Below the pieces are notes generated by a model. The model saw nothing but the letters and a program-made list of their open reading frames with translations, was not told the origin of the DNA and did no database searches. From contig NC_092640.1 in assembly GCF_039555335.1 (NCBI RefSeq), forward strand, positions 44,356,099 to 44,420,098: a stretch of 64,000 nt of DNA, given 5' to 3'. Origin of the DNA: Amphiura filiformis (Eukaryota; Echinodermata; Ophiuroidea; Amphilepidida; Amphiuridae). Shown in pieces: positions 23,831 to 38,133 of the stretch (its first letter is position 1; each line of letters starts with the position of its first letter). Both the position numbers and the translations under genes were made by a program.

Positions 23831-26240
23831 ATAGGCTCTCTCTCTCTCTCCCCTTACTTACTTTCTTTTTTTGCAGCAGTGCTGCATTAATTCTGAATTG
23901 GCTGGGTGTTACTATACTGAAATTTTCGAATGTGAAAGGCATTTTGTACCACTGAAGTTTTTCGTACACATCGATAGCTTTATTAATATAAAGATTGACT
24001 TTTGTAGAATTTTGGTTGTGTATCCATTGATTTTATATGCGATTTCATTGAAAGAAGTGTTTTTTAATGCAATGATTTTCAACAACACACTCAACCTGGG
24101 CTCCTTGCATGAGGAATATTAGCTACAAGCATTAGCTGAGCATGCGTCCTGTCAATTTCTACTCTCACACCCCTGATTTAGCATAGGGATTGGGCTCGTT
24201 TGCATATGCATGAGTTCGTTGAGTTGGTCGTGGGCCCTTGGAGATAGTACATTTCTAGTAAAATGGTATAGATGAGTTTATAGTCAAAATGCGTGATGTA
24301 TTTTAGCAGTTTAAACGTAGGCCTATGTTTTTGTAAATGTGCATAATTTCCAATCACGTCGCAGATGGCAACTATCACAGCACAAGTAATAATTTATCCT
24401 AGTGTATTGCCCCGGTAGAATACCTTGCATATGCCATAGACAAATTTTGATAACTTGGTTGGTAGACAGAGATGACGCTCAGTGGTACTGATTTTGGTTT
24501 AGATCTGAAACCATATTATACCTCAGGTTTAGATTGAGAAAGTATAGGCCTACATATCAAGTAATTATCTGGTGGGAATTGTTTTATTGTTGTATTAATT
24601 GTGGTATACTGAACCCGACAACCACATTTGAAGAAAATAATTATAACTATGATTAATTTTATCATGGGCTATATTTTTGCCGGCGGAGGAATATGGATTT
24701 AGCCTGGGGAGTTAGCTTTCAAAAACTGTATCACGTGTCATTACATGTGGATGGGATGGTGAAGTTTCGTGTTACCAAAGTATGGTGTGTTACCATTACA
24801 ACAACAACTTACTTATTTACATAGTACATCCAATCACAGCGTGCTGATCTGTCTAAAGTAATAAACAAAGGTTGTTCAGTCGCACAGTGCATGCACGTCA
24901 TTAGAGGCGCTGTAGTTTAATATATGCAAACGAGATGGCCGGTGACCGTGACTCAACTGTAAATGATTATTCTTCGGGACACCTTGACGGATTTTCCCGC
25001 AATTGACACACCGTGCTGTAAGCATGGTAAAGTGAACCTGTAAAATGTACCAAATGCAGTTTTTGATATTGCGGTACATGTCAGCTATTTTATGCAATTT
25101 TCGGCCGTTGTTTCGCCTACAGTTTGTTTAGGACTTCTTTGTTGTGGACCATACTATTTTGTTTTTACGAAAGTGATAATTTCTCCATCATTTTGTTTCA
25201 AGTTGCTTTATTTATTACTAAATAGCCTATTCGGTCTGGGTATTAAATTGATAGGCCTAATGGCGCAGTGTAAAGGACCATGCGGTTATAAGTTGAGACT
25301 CCCAAAAGACTGACGGCGTGACATTTTTCTTGAACAAATGAAATGATAATGATATTTTCAAAATGAATACTTACACCCCTCATAGGGGTCTATGTAAAAC
25401 AGTCAATTATCAGAATTGCAAGTGTAGTCTAAAAGTGACAAAGAGATATTGTATTCTCTGGTTTGGAATGAGTATTTATGACTGAAAGCAGTTTAAGCAG
25501 CTAATTAGCACTAATTAAACCTTTTGAATAAATAATTAGGTCTGTTAATGAAGTAAATTTTGATCACCCTGTATACATAGAAGCAAACATCGCACCCAAA
25601 ATAAAGTATATTTCTGGTTGGCTTTTTCAATTCAAGCTCTGTTTGATTTTGTGGTCCTCAGATTGAGAAAATATTCCTGAAAAGAAAAATATACCACATG
25701 TTCCTTAAAATGTTCATTTTTACACACTGTATATCGCTAGTACACCCTGAATATTGATTTCAATTTTGGTCAGTTTAATCTCTGTTCTTAATGCTTTCCA
25801 GAAATAGGCCTACCTGTAATTGGTTCATAAAATGATATAACTATTCATCGCAAAATTGAAAACAATGGCCATACCCGATGTCAGTCAATGGTATATCCAA
25901 ACCACAATATGAACCTGAAGACTCGTCATCAGACTTAGACACTATCCATGCTATCAATGAGGAATTGCTATTACCCCATACCACAGTATTATGTTTATAA
26001 TCATTCCTAGGCCTTATTAAAGGCTCAAATGCATACAACTTTTTAACTCATTTATGTTAAGTACAAACTTGAGAATAATTATGTTCTTCATTTTAAGTAA
26101 ATGTCATCATATGTTATTAAGTATACCAAGAAATGTACTAAGTACTCAGCATATAAATTAATTTGTGCCCTCATTGCGGGTTTTTAAGACAAAATAAAAT
26201 AAAGGAAACAAACATCATTCTCCTTTTTACAGTGTCGTTT
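23831..26240. other. Mostly unique sequence in intron 8
   Basis: No terminal repeats, tandem arrays or convincing exons. Short frames near 25092 and 25860 lack splice context or family likeness. Confidence 0.4.
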
Positions 26241-26289
26241 CTAAAAGCTCATTTTTAAGCCAAAGGTCCTCTCAGTGAATGTGAAATCC

Positions 26290-26385
26290 AACATTTTTTC
26301 TTCATTCACTGCGCCGTCTTTTTTAAAGACATTTCTTGTTTCTCTTTCCTTCTTTTCTCTTCTTTTTCTCTTTCCTTCTTTTTCT

Positions 26386-26419
<34 letters not shown>

Positions 26420-26480
26420 GCAGCCCTTTTTTTACCCTGGGGCTGGCGCCTAAAGCCCCCCCAAAAATATGCGCATGATA
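26290..26480. repeat. Pyrimidine tract and repeat end
   Basis: A CTTTT-rich low-complexity tract leads into TACCCTGGGGCTGGCGCC, which occurs in similar form at other repeat ends here (4160, 35560). The overlapping frames are composition artefacts. Confidence 0.65.
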
Positions 26481-26619
26481 TCCCTGCCAAGGCCACATCA
26501 TTTCACATTTTAGGTGGAATAGACCTAAGGGGGGACCCAGTAATGGCGGATATTGAGGTGTAGGAATGCGTGAAAATGGATTCGTCTATATGATGACTCG
26601 AGCTACACCACTGTCATGT

Positions 26620-27970
<1,351 letters not shown>

Positions 27971-28048
27971 CTATTTGATGAATAAAATATTACCAGATAA
28001 AAAGCTGTGAGTGCATGGATATGAAAGGCGAGTTATTGGGCGGTAAGT

Positions 28049-28518
28049 CCCGGGGGCACTCAACTTTGGAAGTTGCGAAGTAGGGCCTATCGGGTACAAA
28101 GCGTTATTTTAAAAAGGGGTCATTGGGTACAAACAAAATAAAAAGGGGTCATTGAGTACAATATTTTGAAAAAAGGGGGTCATCGAGTATAAAATTTTAA
28201 AAAAAGGGTCATCGGGTAGAAAATTTGGAAAAAATGGAGCAAAATTTTGAAAATTTCGGCATAATTTTGAAAACATTTGACAGTTTCGGCATTTTTTTGT
28301 TGCATTTTGATGATGCTATTCTAGAAAAAAGGGTGTCATTGGGTATCCGCAACCAAAAAAAGGGGGTGATTGGATAGGCGCAACTAAAAAAAAAAGGGGG
28401 GTCATCGGGTATGGCTTTTAAAAAAAGGGGGTCATCGGGTATAGTCGACTTCAAAAGAGGGGGCCTATTGACAGGCACATACCGTCACTACCAAAGTTGA
28501 GTGCCCCCCCCCCCCGGG
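28049..28518. mobile_element. CCCGGGGGCACT-ended element with 8-bp duplication
   Basis: CGGTAAGT at 28041-28048 and 28519-28526 flanks inverted ends CCCGGGGGCACTCAACTTTGG-like (left) and CCAAAGTTGAGTGCCCCC..GGG (right). The interior is a series of AAAAAGGGGGTCATCGGGTA units. 470 bp, non-coding. Same type of ends as 31274-32890. Confidence 0.8.
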
Positions 28519-28733
28519 CGGTAAGTTATGGAAGAGTTACAGTAAGACCATGTGGCGAGTTACTATCCATGTGGTCTTACTGTAACTTGCCATGTGGTTA
28601 TGTTGTAACTTGTCACTTGGGCTTAAAACTCTCCCACTTGGTCTTACTTTAACTCTTCTGTAACATGCACCCCACCCCCATAAATATTGAGATGTCACAA
28701 ACATTGCAGCAATCTGGTATATTAACAACCATC

Positions 28734-28988
28734 CAGGCCCGTACGCAGGGGGGTGCAGCTGCACCCTCCCCCCCCCAAAAAAATTTGCATCAGTCTACAA
28801 AAAGTCCCAAAATTTCAGAATTTGCGAGCATAGCGAGCAAAAAATCAGGCTTTTTAAGCTTTTTTGGGAGAAAAAGTCCAAATTTTGGGAAGAAAGTCCA
28901 CTTTCCACAAAATCGCCCCCCTTAGAAAAAAGTCCACTTTTTCAAAATCAGTGCCCCCTAAAAAAAAAATCCTGCGTGCACGGGCCTG
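28734..28988. mobile_element. Small hAT-like MITE, CAGGCCCGT ends
   Basis: Ends CAGGCCCGTACGCAGG and CCTGCGTGCACGGGCCTG are inverted. The flanks CAACCATC (28726-28733) and CAACCATG (28989-28996) match in 7 of 8 bases. Confidence 0.7.
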
Positions 28989-29437
28989 CAACCATGGCGC
29001 ACACATAAGGTTTTACAAAAACAATTTTATTGTCTGGTATTACTAAGGGTATAAAACATTTTTTTCCAAACACATGTTTGTAAACTAGATGCAAAACTTG
29101 TTAACATTATGTTATTAAAGAGTTGACAAAATATGTTGCAAAAATGTTTGCCAAAAATGTTTTACAATAATACTTTTGTAAATGTTGTTGTAGTATTTTT
29201 CATATACATTGTAAAATGTTTTCATGACTGACATTTAAATGTAATTAAAACTTTTTGAATGTTTTAAGAAATATTTTGTGTTTGCTGGGAATTTCCTTGG
29301 TTAATTTTGGTATATTGTCACCCTGCTATGATAATTGCTCAAGTCATTTTTTGTAATTTTGAGAACAAAGTACAAAATATGGTTCAAGTATGCATCAGTT
29401 ATGAAATCACCCTAATTCTTCTGATTAGTCCCTTTAA

Positions 29438-30343
29438 GGTAGTATGAACGGCTACGGTGTCATGCTCAGACTTGCTTCAAAATGATACAGAATGTGGAGA
29501 TGGGTGAGAAAAACTCACCTGCCAATTTTTAATTTTTTCCAAAAGAGCGTTTTTGACTTATGTAATTTTTTGTGATTGGAAAACCCCATAGACTTTACAC
29601 ACGACCTGTTTTTGGCATGTTGCCAAGTTCTTCAAATCAGCTTAATTTTTGAAAACAAGTAATTTGTTTAAATGTGATTTTCTCTCCTTTATACCCACTG
29701 CATAAATCTAGTTTTTGATTTATTTTATTGCAAAAATGCTACTTAATAAAGGACAGCAATTTTTTTCAAGATATTGGCTTTAACAAAGGAGATATAAAAT
29801 GGTAATGTTAGTACTTTTTTCAATTTTCTTGACTTTTTCTAGAACACTAAATTACCTAAATTCTAGAATTTTTTTTGAGCTAACTATAGGTCCAATTTCA
29901 ACAAACAATGTGTCATATGAAAGGTAATCAAGTTTAGACAATTCTCTCGCCAGCTTTTTTTAATTAAGTGTTTCTATTTTAAGTTATAGGTGTTTCTAAA
30001 TTTCCCTAAAATCAAAAATTCAAAAATTTATTTTCTAAAAAATTAAACACTTTATCAAAAAAAGCTGGCGAGAGAATTTAGATATTAAGCTTATACACCA
30101 TCCCTGAAAGTTTGGAAACCATAGCACACTCCATGTTGGCAAAAAAAATTATAATGTAAAAAAATTTAGGTAATTTTCAAAAAATAAAGAAATACATAAG
30201 AAATGGTAAAATTTTTATGAAACTCTAAAAATAGGTGGAGTGAAGACTTATCTTTACTTTGTTCTAAGTTTTAAATTAATACACAATTCCAATTTGCTAT
30301 TGTGGCTATTTTGCTGCAAGCTTGATTAGCCGTTCATACTACC
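29438..30343. mobile_element. TTAA-flanked foldback element A
   Basis: TTAA at 29434-29437 and 30344-30347. Ends GGTAGTATGAACGGCTA and TAGCCGTTCATACTACC are exact inverses. The inner arms share GCTGGCGAGAGAATT. 906 bp, no transposase. Confidence 0.85.
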
Positions 30344-30347
30344 TTAA

Positions 30348-31128
30348 GGGGGTTCGAAACGATGTTTCTGGAAAACAGAAACTGAATTTAGAACCATTTG
30401 AATAGATTGAATAAGTTAAGCTAAATACACTGAGCAAAATAGTTTTTGTTTGAAGGAAATCGGACATACGGTTGTCAAGATATGCATGTTTTTAGTTTCT
30501 TTGTATTCTATTGTTTTTGCCAATATATTGATGAAGTTAATGAGAAAAATTGGCAAAATGTGCTCATGAATATTCATGTTTGCCAATATTATACCAATAT
30601 CTTATGAATAAACCTTCATACTACTTTTATTTTATATGATTTTGACATGAAACTTTGCCAATGTGTTTCTATGGCCTAAAACATTACCATGTGATTTTAC
30701 CGCCCATCTAATTTGCATATTTGCATAATTAATTAGCATTATACTTAAGGCTAATTAATTATGCCAATATGCAAATTAGATTTGCGGGCAAATCACATGT
30801 TAAAGGTTTAGGTCATAGAGACACATTGGCAAAGTTTCAGGTCAAAATTCTTAAAGGTAAAATTAGTATGAAGGTTTATTCATAAAATATTGGGAAAATA
30901 TTGGCAAAAATTAATATTAATGAGCACATTTTGCCAATTTTCTTCATTAACTTCATCAATATATTGGCAAAAACAATAGAATACAAAGAATCTTTCAACA
31001 GCAATATCTCAAAAACCGTTTGTCCGATTTGGCTCAAATTTTAGAATTAAGATTATTTTGCATATCTCTCTGCAACAAGTCTATTTTAAACTCAATCAGA
31101 GCAACTTGATTTAGCCTTTCGTACCACC
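30348..31128. mobile_element. TTAA-flanked foldback element B
   Basis: Shares the TTAA at 30344-30347 with element A; the right TTAA is at 31129-31132. Ends GGGGGTTCGAAACGATG and, inverted, GGTGGTACGAAAGGCTA. Long arms include AACAATAGAATACAAAGAA and AATATTGATGAAGTTAATG. 781 bp, no transposase. Confidence 0.8.
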
Positions 31129-31273
31129 TTAATTTGTCTCATTATCATTTGTTCTTGTGCAAAGATTGGTGAATAAATATGTTTAAATGCATGCTTGAAC
31201 CATATTTTGTACTTTGTTCTTAAAATTATTGTAGCAAGCTGATGATATGGACAGATCATGGATCACTGTTTGT

Positions 31274-32890
31274 CCCGGGGGGCCACTGGTCATTGACAAG
31301 GGTATCATGCGTGGCCATGGAGTTTCAAAAAGCACCCTAAACAAGTATGTGCCACGACTGAAAATACACCCCTAAATAAGTATAACAAGTGTAATATCCT
31401 ACCCTAAACAAGTATTGGTGTTTTTTTACCCCTTAGCCTTGTAAAACATGTATTTTCGACACCCTAAGCAAGTAATACTACTAGCTCCATTTTCATTGAT
31501 TTCTTTATAGTAACTCAGAATAGCTCTGCTACCAGGGCAGCATATGGTTATTTTAAAATTACAAAATAAACGTTACATTATCTTTTTTTATAGTATCAGA
31601 GAGCCTAAGAGGGTATTAAAAAAGAAAAGAAAATTTACAAAACTCAAAGAAAAAACAAGAATGAAGAAAAGAAAATAGAGAAAAAGAAGTCAAGAAATGT
31701 TTTTATATCATTTTTGTAGGTCCTATTAAAGTTTCGGCAATTTATTCTCCATCCTCCAAATATTATTATAGACCCACAAGTCATGTTTCAAAGTGAGACA
31801 AAAATCATAAAATAGTGGTCAGATTTTTTTATGACCTAGTCCTAGGCCTTGTTGCGAAAAGATGAAAAGTGCATATTAATAATTTATTTTAAAAGCTTAA
31901 AATGACAACAATTAAGGCCTACTTCTGGAAGGAATCGGATGAATAATAGTGGTATTGCTTCATAAGTTGAATAAAGTATTAGGATGAAAACAAGTCCGTA
32001 AATAGCGACTGAGATGCATGGTGCTCAATCAGTTCAGCCAAGACTTGCAGGAATCGTGTATGACTGCAGAATTTGATACCAATCCAAAAACGTATTTTAA
32101 TTCTGCACCATATCCATCTTACCTTTTAATATTCATTTGATGTTTTCACAATTTATTCAAAAGTTTAAAATTTGTTTTTTAAATAAAATCAAGATCACTT
32201 ATTGTGACAAAATTCTGACAAAAATCTGATGCTTTTGACGATAATAACATGCATGTTTTTATTTATTTATTTTGTGGATAATAGGTCACAGGTCAAGTCA
32301 ATCAATCCTCTTCCTTAGATATTTGTGGTTAAATAATTGTATACAACATGAAAATTAGCTTGAAAATCTTTCTTTTTATCCATAATACAAGATAGAAAAT
32401 TCAAATAATAGTTAAAATATTTTAAAATGAAATGAGAAACTTTGGACTTTATAAAGGAGAATTGAAACTCTTAAAATCAGAGTATACACGTGCTGTGCAT
32501 GTACAATGTACTGCATGTGTACATCACCATAGAATGTTGTAGGGTTGTGTAGCATTGAATGGGTTAATGGAAAAATATTAACTTGCAGGGCCAGCTGGGC
32601 GAAGTCGGCAATCTTTTATGGACTTAAAGAAGAGACTAAACAGAGAACTACACAGTCAAGTCTAGGGATAAACATGAAGGACATGAAACTTATGAAGGAC
32701 TGGAGTCTGGACGGACCCAAAATACGTAAATCTGTTGTGAAAAAGATACCCTTTTTCTCTAATTTCCATGTTTTTGACACCCTATTCACGATACGTGACG
32801 TACAGTGCCTGATCGTGAAAAAAGACCCTTTTACGTGATTTTTGGCCACGCATGATACCCCCTTGTCAATGACCAGTGGCCCCCCCCGGG
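31274..32890. mobile_element. CCCGGGGGGCCACTGG-ended element with 8-bp duplication
   Basis: CTGTTTGT at 31266-31273 and 32891-32898. The inverted ends run CCCGGGGGGCCACTGG then TCATTGACAAGGG and GCGTGGCCA, about 45 bp. 1617 bp, interior AT-rich with no long frame. A degenerate relative may lie at about 40190-40580. Confidence 0.85.
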
Positions 32891-32939
32891 CTGTTTGTGT
32901 TAATATTTTCTTCTTTTTTTTTCCTTTTTTTACTTTGGT

Positions 32940-33745
32940 ATCACAACACATCCCTTTTATTACCAGATAATAACTCAACATATATATGCATATTTTAAAA
33001 CTGAAATAGCAACAGACTAGCAACAAGAACTCAATTTTAGTTCTGTAAGTTCTTGATACCCCTCTTGTCTGCATTAACTCAAAGCCATGGTGAATCTTTG
33101 AATGAAAAAAAGCTATTCAAGCATGTTTACCAGTACTTTCTCTATGTGACTGGTCAAGGATGACCCTTTGTGACCATTTTCTAGTGACCAGTGATGACCA
33201 GGCACCACAGAATTAGAGAAGGAGAACCGGGACTCCCTATACCGCTCCGTACAATCACGTCGTCCGCTATGGGGAGAAAATTGGCGGTATTTGGGTCTTT
33301 GCTGACAGTGCGTGGAGACGAACGAAGACAATTATGCGTCTCATCTGAAGCGTCTTGGTACTTGCGTGCAGGCCACATCAAGTGCGTCTCTCAAATGCGC
33401 CCATCATCCATGTCACGCTTGCATGACAACCAAATGCCTCGAGCGCATTCCGAGGGGAACCGAATACCCCTAATTTTTGCTCCATGCCTGTATCAAGATG
33501 GCGGTAGAGTTCCAGTTCTCCTTCTCTAATTCTGTGCCAGGCACTCTTACAACAAAAGCAAAATTTTTCAATGGATTTATAAAGTACAACTTTCATTCAA
33601 AGCCTTCACCATGGCAACACATTGTGGGCTACTACGACAAAATTAATTTGCAGAACAAAATTAATTATCTTTCTCCTCTTTTAGTTTTCAAATTTGATGT
33701 TTTGAGTTATTATCTCATAATAAAGAGGGATAATTACTTTATGTG
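32940..33745. mobile_element. Composite foldback element before exon 7
   Basis: Inner inverted pair CACAGAATTAGAGAAGGAG (33207) and CTCCTTCTCTAATTCTGTG (33518). An outer pair GCCATGGTGAATCTTTGAATG (33083) and CATTCAAAGCCTTCACCATGG (33594) suggests either one long hairpin or one element inside another. Edges approximate. Confidence 0.5.
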
Positions 33746-33814
33746 ATGTGTATTTTGTATACCGATGTGCAGTGTGTGAAAGTAAGAAAGTAAGAAAGTA
33801 AATTAATGACTTAC

Positions 33815-33990
33815 CGATGGCTCCCTGGCTGGGGAATAGTTGCAAGCATTGGCATTGTCATTGCCGGCAGCTACAGACATTACAATACCTCGGCCTACAG
33901 CATTGGAAACGGCCAGATCAAGTATAGAAGACACACCACCACCAAGAGACATTGAGCCTACACCACCATTGTCGGGGATAGATTCGATGC
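33815..33990 (-). pseudogene. Subtilase pseudogene exon 7: oxyanion-hole Asn
   Basis: Reads [19 protein letters not shown], then [18 protein letters not shown] and AREPS. SMSLGGG is the substrate-binding strand and the Asn of AAGND forms the oxyanion hole in this family. Phase 1 in, phase 0 out, donor CCATCG|GTAAGT. Undamaged. Confidence 0.85.
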
Positions 33991-34074
33991 CTAAAAACAG
34001 TAATAAAGAAAAGGGCCAAATATTAGGCGGGATATTAGGGGTGTAACCAGCATTTTTGTCATAAGGGGGCATGG

Positions 34075-35090
34075 CGTCGCGCTTGCGCGACGCAGGGGGG
34101 TGTCTGAGGGGGGATGTGCCCCCCTCCGAAGTAAGAGACTTTTGAAAAATGAAGACCTAATTGAAGCCATTTGGTGGACCATTTTGTCACTATATAGTGT
34201 GTACAATTTTAGTTGAAAAAGCCGAAAAATTTGTGAAATGACGGGGCATGAAGCCTTTCGTGGACAAATTTCCCCTATTGTTATAGGCCTATATATTGTT
34301 TGAAAACAAGTTAATTTTGAAAGCAGAAGCGAAATGGCCACTTGTTTATGCACTACGCAGGGGGGTGTCAGAGGGGATGCGCCCCCTCAGAAGTAAGAAA
34401 CTTTTGAAAAATGAAGACCTAATTGAAGCCATCTGGTGGACCATTTTGTCACTATATAGTGTGTATGCAAATTTAGTTTGAACATGTTGAAAAAGTCGAA
34501 AATTTGTGAAATGACGGGGCATGAAGCCTTTCGTGGATGAGTTTCCCCTATTGTTATAGGCCTATTGTTTTAAAACAAATTAATTTTGAAAGCAGAAGCG
34601 AAATGGCCACTTGTTTCTGCACTACGCAGGGGGGTGTCTGAGGGGGATGTTCCCCCCTCTGAAGTTGGAAATTATCCAAAATGAAGACCTACTTGAAGCG
34701 ATTTGGTGGACCATTTTGGCATTATTAGTGTAAACAATTTAAGTTTGAAAAAGCCAAAAATGTGTGATATGACGGGCCATGAAGCCTTTCGCTTCCCTGT
34801 TGTTGTAGACCTATAAATTGTTTTAAACATAAATTAGCAGAAACGAAAATGACCACTTGTTCATCCAGTACGTAAGGGGGTGTCTGAGGGGGGATATTGC
34901 CCTCAGAAGTTGGAAAATTTTGCAAAATGAATACCTAATTGAAGCGATTTGGTACCATTTTGGCATTATTAGTGTGTAAAATATTTTAGTTTGAAAAAGC
35001 CAACAATTTGTGAATGACGGCCCGTCCATGAAGTTTTCCCCGGGAGTTTTCCCTATTATTGTAGTGACTTTGGTGACAAAATGTGATAGG
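34075..35090. repeat. Tandem array of about 260-bp units, four copies
   Basis: GGGGGTGTCTGAGGGG..ATGTGCC starts recur near 34098, 34362, 34631 and 34877. Each is followed by GAAGACCTAATTGAAGCC and ATGACGGGGCATGAAGCC blocks. Same unit family as inside 16314-17725 and at 3240-3880. Confidence 0.75.
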
Positions 35091-35504
35091 CCCTGCATAT
35101 CAGCAGGCCCGCAGTAATTTTCAAATGCTTTTGGTACGAGGTCCCGCCTTCAAGCAATGCCTAAAATAATTACAGGCCCATAGGGCCTACTTCCGATCGA
35201 CCCGACTCTGCGGTTTTTTAGGCATGAACAATTACGTACAAGTTAACTTTTTCTCTCTTCTTTTTCTCTTTTTTCTCTTCTCTTTTCTCCTTTTTTTAGC
35301 TTTTCCTCCTTTCTCTTCTCTTCTCTCATTTCCTTTTTTGTGGGAAGAGGAACCGCCCCAAACCGCGCCTGCTGTAGGCCTAAAGTAAGTGACCAATACG
35401 GGGGTCCAGGGTGTTGGAAGGGGGCGGCGTCCCCTTGCCTAGGAAAATTCCCTGGAAAATGTTGCATTTCTGAACTCAATTCAGCGATTTGGTGCATACT
35501 TTTC

Positions 35505-35560
35505 CTTTCTCTCTTTCTTTCTTTCTTTCTCTCTCTCTCTTTTTTTTTTTTTTTTTTGAT
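35505..35560. repeat. CTTT microsatellite and T-run
   Basis: Simple CTTT/CT repeats merging into a T homopolymer; no other content. Confidence 0.8.
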
Positions 35561-35705
35561 TCATACCCGGGTGCTGCAGCCACCAAAGCACCCCCCTGGA
35601 TCTGCGCTTGAGCTACGCATGGCGATTTTGTTCGAGATAGGCCGAGCGACTCAGGCTAAGCATAGTACGACTATCATATGAGATACCATCAAGTTCTATT
35701 CTACA

Positions 35706-36114
35706 CAGGGGCGTAGGCAGCTTTCTTGGTCAGGAGGGGCAAAATAAAATTTCGGGGGCACAGACGAAAAATAATATACCGGTTTTGTTTTTATCATGTT
35801 TATAAAGGCTTTATTAATGGGACGATGTGCGCGTCGCGCTCAAAATATTTGTATTTTGCACTATTTTCGCCCATAATTGGAATTAAAATGGCTTTATTGT
35901 ATCAATGTGCGCGCGCATCGCTCAAAAATTTAATATTTTACACTATTTTGACCATGGGGTGAATTTTGGTAGAAAAAGGCGCTTCTTGCGCCTTTTCTTT
36001 TCCTTTGCCCTCCAGATTTTCTCTTTCATTTTTAGTCAGAGGGGCACTTTTTCTATAATTTTTTGTCAGGGGCCGGGCACTCTGCCCCTTGCCACCCCAC
36101 TGGCTACGCTTCTG
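35706..36114. mobile_element. hAT-like MITE with 8-bp duplication
   Basis: ATTCTACA at 35698-35705 and 36115-36122 flanks ends CAGGGGCGTAGGCAG and, inverted, CAGAAGCGTAGCCAG. 409 bp. The open frame across it (from 35905) has no domain features. Confidence 0.7.
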
Positions 36115-36124
36115 ATTCTACACA

Positions 36125-37203
36125 TTATTACGATTTGCGCATGCTCTAGTATCCCATATAGTGTTGCTATATTACAAGGAAATTTGATTTGTTTTGAGGT
36201 AAAACCAAGGTTTTGTTTTAAATACTTGAAATTAAATACACTAATTAGCGGCCATCACTGTTTGCTCTGGATACATTTTTACTGCATTTTTGGCGTAACG
36301 ATTTTTAAATCGAAAGTTAAAATTGTGATATATTTAATTTTGAGAATTACAATTATATAAAGGAACATTTATGATCCAGGTGCATGTATAATAGAAAATT
36401 CGATCACATGTGTATATCACAATACATATGTAAACTTTCTTTATCTGTGTCAACAATAGAATATTGATCACCAACGGAGTATGAAGCTTTATGAAAAAAA
36501 AAAATTTATAATATAGGGTGTTGACACTGTGGGGCGGTCAGTATTTTTTGGTGGACAAGTCCATATTATCTGACCCCCACCAAAATATGTTTGAACACTC
36601 CCTTATGGAGATCTTTTTCTTTGTGGTCTTACAACTTATTTATACTCATTTTGTGCAAATCATTAATGGAATAAAGCTAAATATTTACCTACATAGCTTT
36701 ATTCTGTAAAATAAATACTAGTAATAACCAATGCCATAGTCTTGATTTATTTGTCTGGTCTTGTTTTGAGTTCAAAGAACTTATTTAAGCATTATTATTT
36801 TTAGAATTTAGCATATGTCACAGGCATTAATTATGTCTGTCCTAGGAACAAACTGCCTGTCCAAAATGACAGGTTGCTAGCTATTCACCCTTTGCACGGA
36901 TCCTTCATCTTGCCCCCAAAATGAAGTTATCAAATGCATGCACAAAAAGTGGATTTTTGTTTCTCACGCTTTTCTAGTAATATATATATATGCGCCAGAA
37001 GGTTTTTGCAAAGTGTATGCGGCAATTAAAGCACACGTTTGACAGCAGGTACACGCAACATGCACTGTAAGTATTGGCGAAAAGCGTCTGTCAGACGTGT
37101 GGATTGATGGGATGGATATCATAAATTTGAGACCTTGTGATATGTAAAATTTAATTTTGCGATAGAAAAGCTTGTGAACATCGAAATACTGTATAATACA
37201 TAC
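36125..37203. other. Gene-free part of intron 6
   Basis: AT-rich; contains ATATAGGGTGTTGACACTGTG (about 36513), which resembles a piece at 63703. No exon or full element recognised. Confidence 0.4.
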
Positions 37204-37351
37204 CATTTATCATGTTACTGGTTGTTCCTGTTCCGAAGCAAGACACTACACGGACAGATTTAAGTGACACCCCTCGAGCGACTCCATAGGTGGCACCCCC
37301 GATGGTACCGGCAACATGGGTTCCATGCCCATTACAGTCCTCACCCTCGTT
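37204..37351 (-). pseudogene. Subtilase pseudogene exon 6: catalytic His
   Basis: Begins [16 protein letters not shown]; the catalytic His codon is 37327-37325. Ends VRVVSCFGTGTTSNMING in phase 1 at AAATG|GTATGT. About three quarters of residues match the paralogous exon at 62029-62176. Where that copy and proteinase K have HGTHC, this one has HGTHV. Undamaged. Confidence 0.85.
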
Positions 37352-38133
37352 CTAAATAAATAACAAACAAACAAGTATATTATTTTATTCATCTTTTTTA
37401 TATTTTAACCTTAGGTTGGTGGTTCCAGTCTCACTTTCATTTTCTTTTCTTTTTTTTTTTTTTGGGGGGTCATTTATGTTCTAAGGCAGATAGAATAATC
37501 ATCAGGAAAGTAGTCTAAAGCATTTTTACAGGTATCATTTTTGGTATTAATAATGAACAGTCTATAATATTAAATTGATTAATTCATCGAGAGGCCATGG
37601 GCAGCGCCATTAGACATATGTTACAAGATTACCAAGTGACAGGTGATGGACCATACACACACAAAGGAATAGACACTTATTTGATAAGTTTCATCAAGGT
37701 TGACTCAAAACTTACCTACCTAATTTATAATACAGCAGGGGTCTCTGTCTTTTTGTTATGAAAAACTAATTTATAAAATATTTGCTGACTGCGATAAAAT
37801 TCCATCGACAGAAAGTCTTGTTATGCTCTCACAAACTTTTTGTCTACAAATTGGCCAAGGTTACTGCTGTCCCATTCAAAAGCATAGGAAGACCACCCAC
37901 AGCATTGAGGTCACCTTTCAAGACTTCTTGTCTACTGGCAGTAATTAATGGATACTGCCAGTGCTAGCATCAACAAATCGCTTAAAACAAATTAATAAAT
38001 TCGGTATTATAGACTGATGAATAGCTGCTCTATGATGTATAGCATCTAGTTATGGTACCAGATCATGGTTGTATGTCAAAATCTGACATGTATGTGCTAT
38101 ATAAACATCTCACCGTTTCGACAAGATACTTAC

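Larger units (their letters stand above)
29317..31245. mobile_element. Outer element hosting two TTAA insertions
   Basis: Arms GAGAACAAAGTACAAAATATG and, inverted from the right, AAGAACAAAGTACAAAATATG continue outward to GTCACCCTGCTATGAT and its partner near 31240. Without the two inner elements it is a foldback of about 240 bp. Its end motif resembles the 41042-41208 element. Confidence 0.55.

Noticed and set aside
25855..26009. Short plus-strand frame with acidic text (EPEDSSSDLDTIHAINEELL)
   Set aside because: Looks coding-like but is about 50 codons, bounded by stops, without a clear acceptor or donor; too weak to call.
26241..26563. Overlapping long frames on both strands
   Set aside because: Products of a pyrimidine tract; sequence is Phe/Ser or Lys/Glu runs only.
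35905..36360. 151-codon frame
   Set aside because: Half of it is a hAT-like MITE with 8-bp duplication, the rest AT-rich non-coding sequence.
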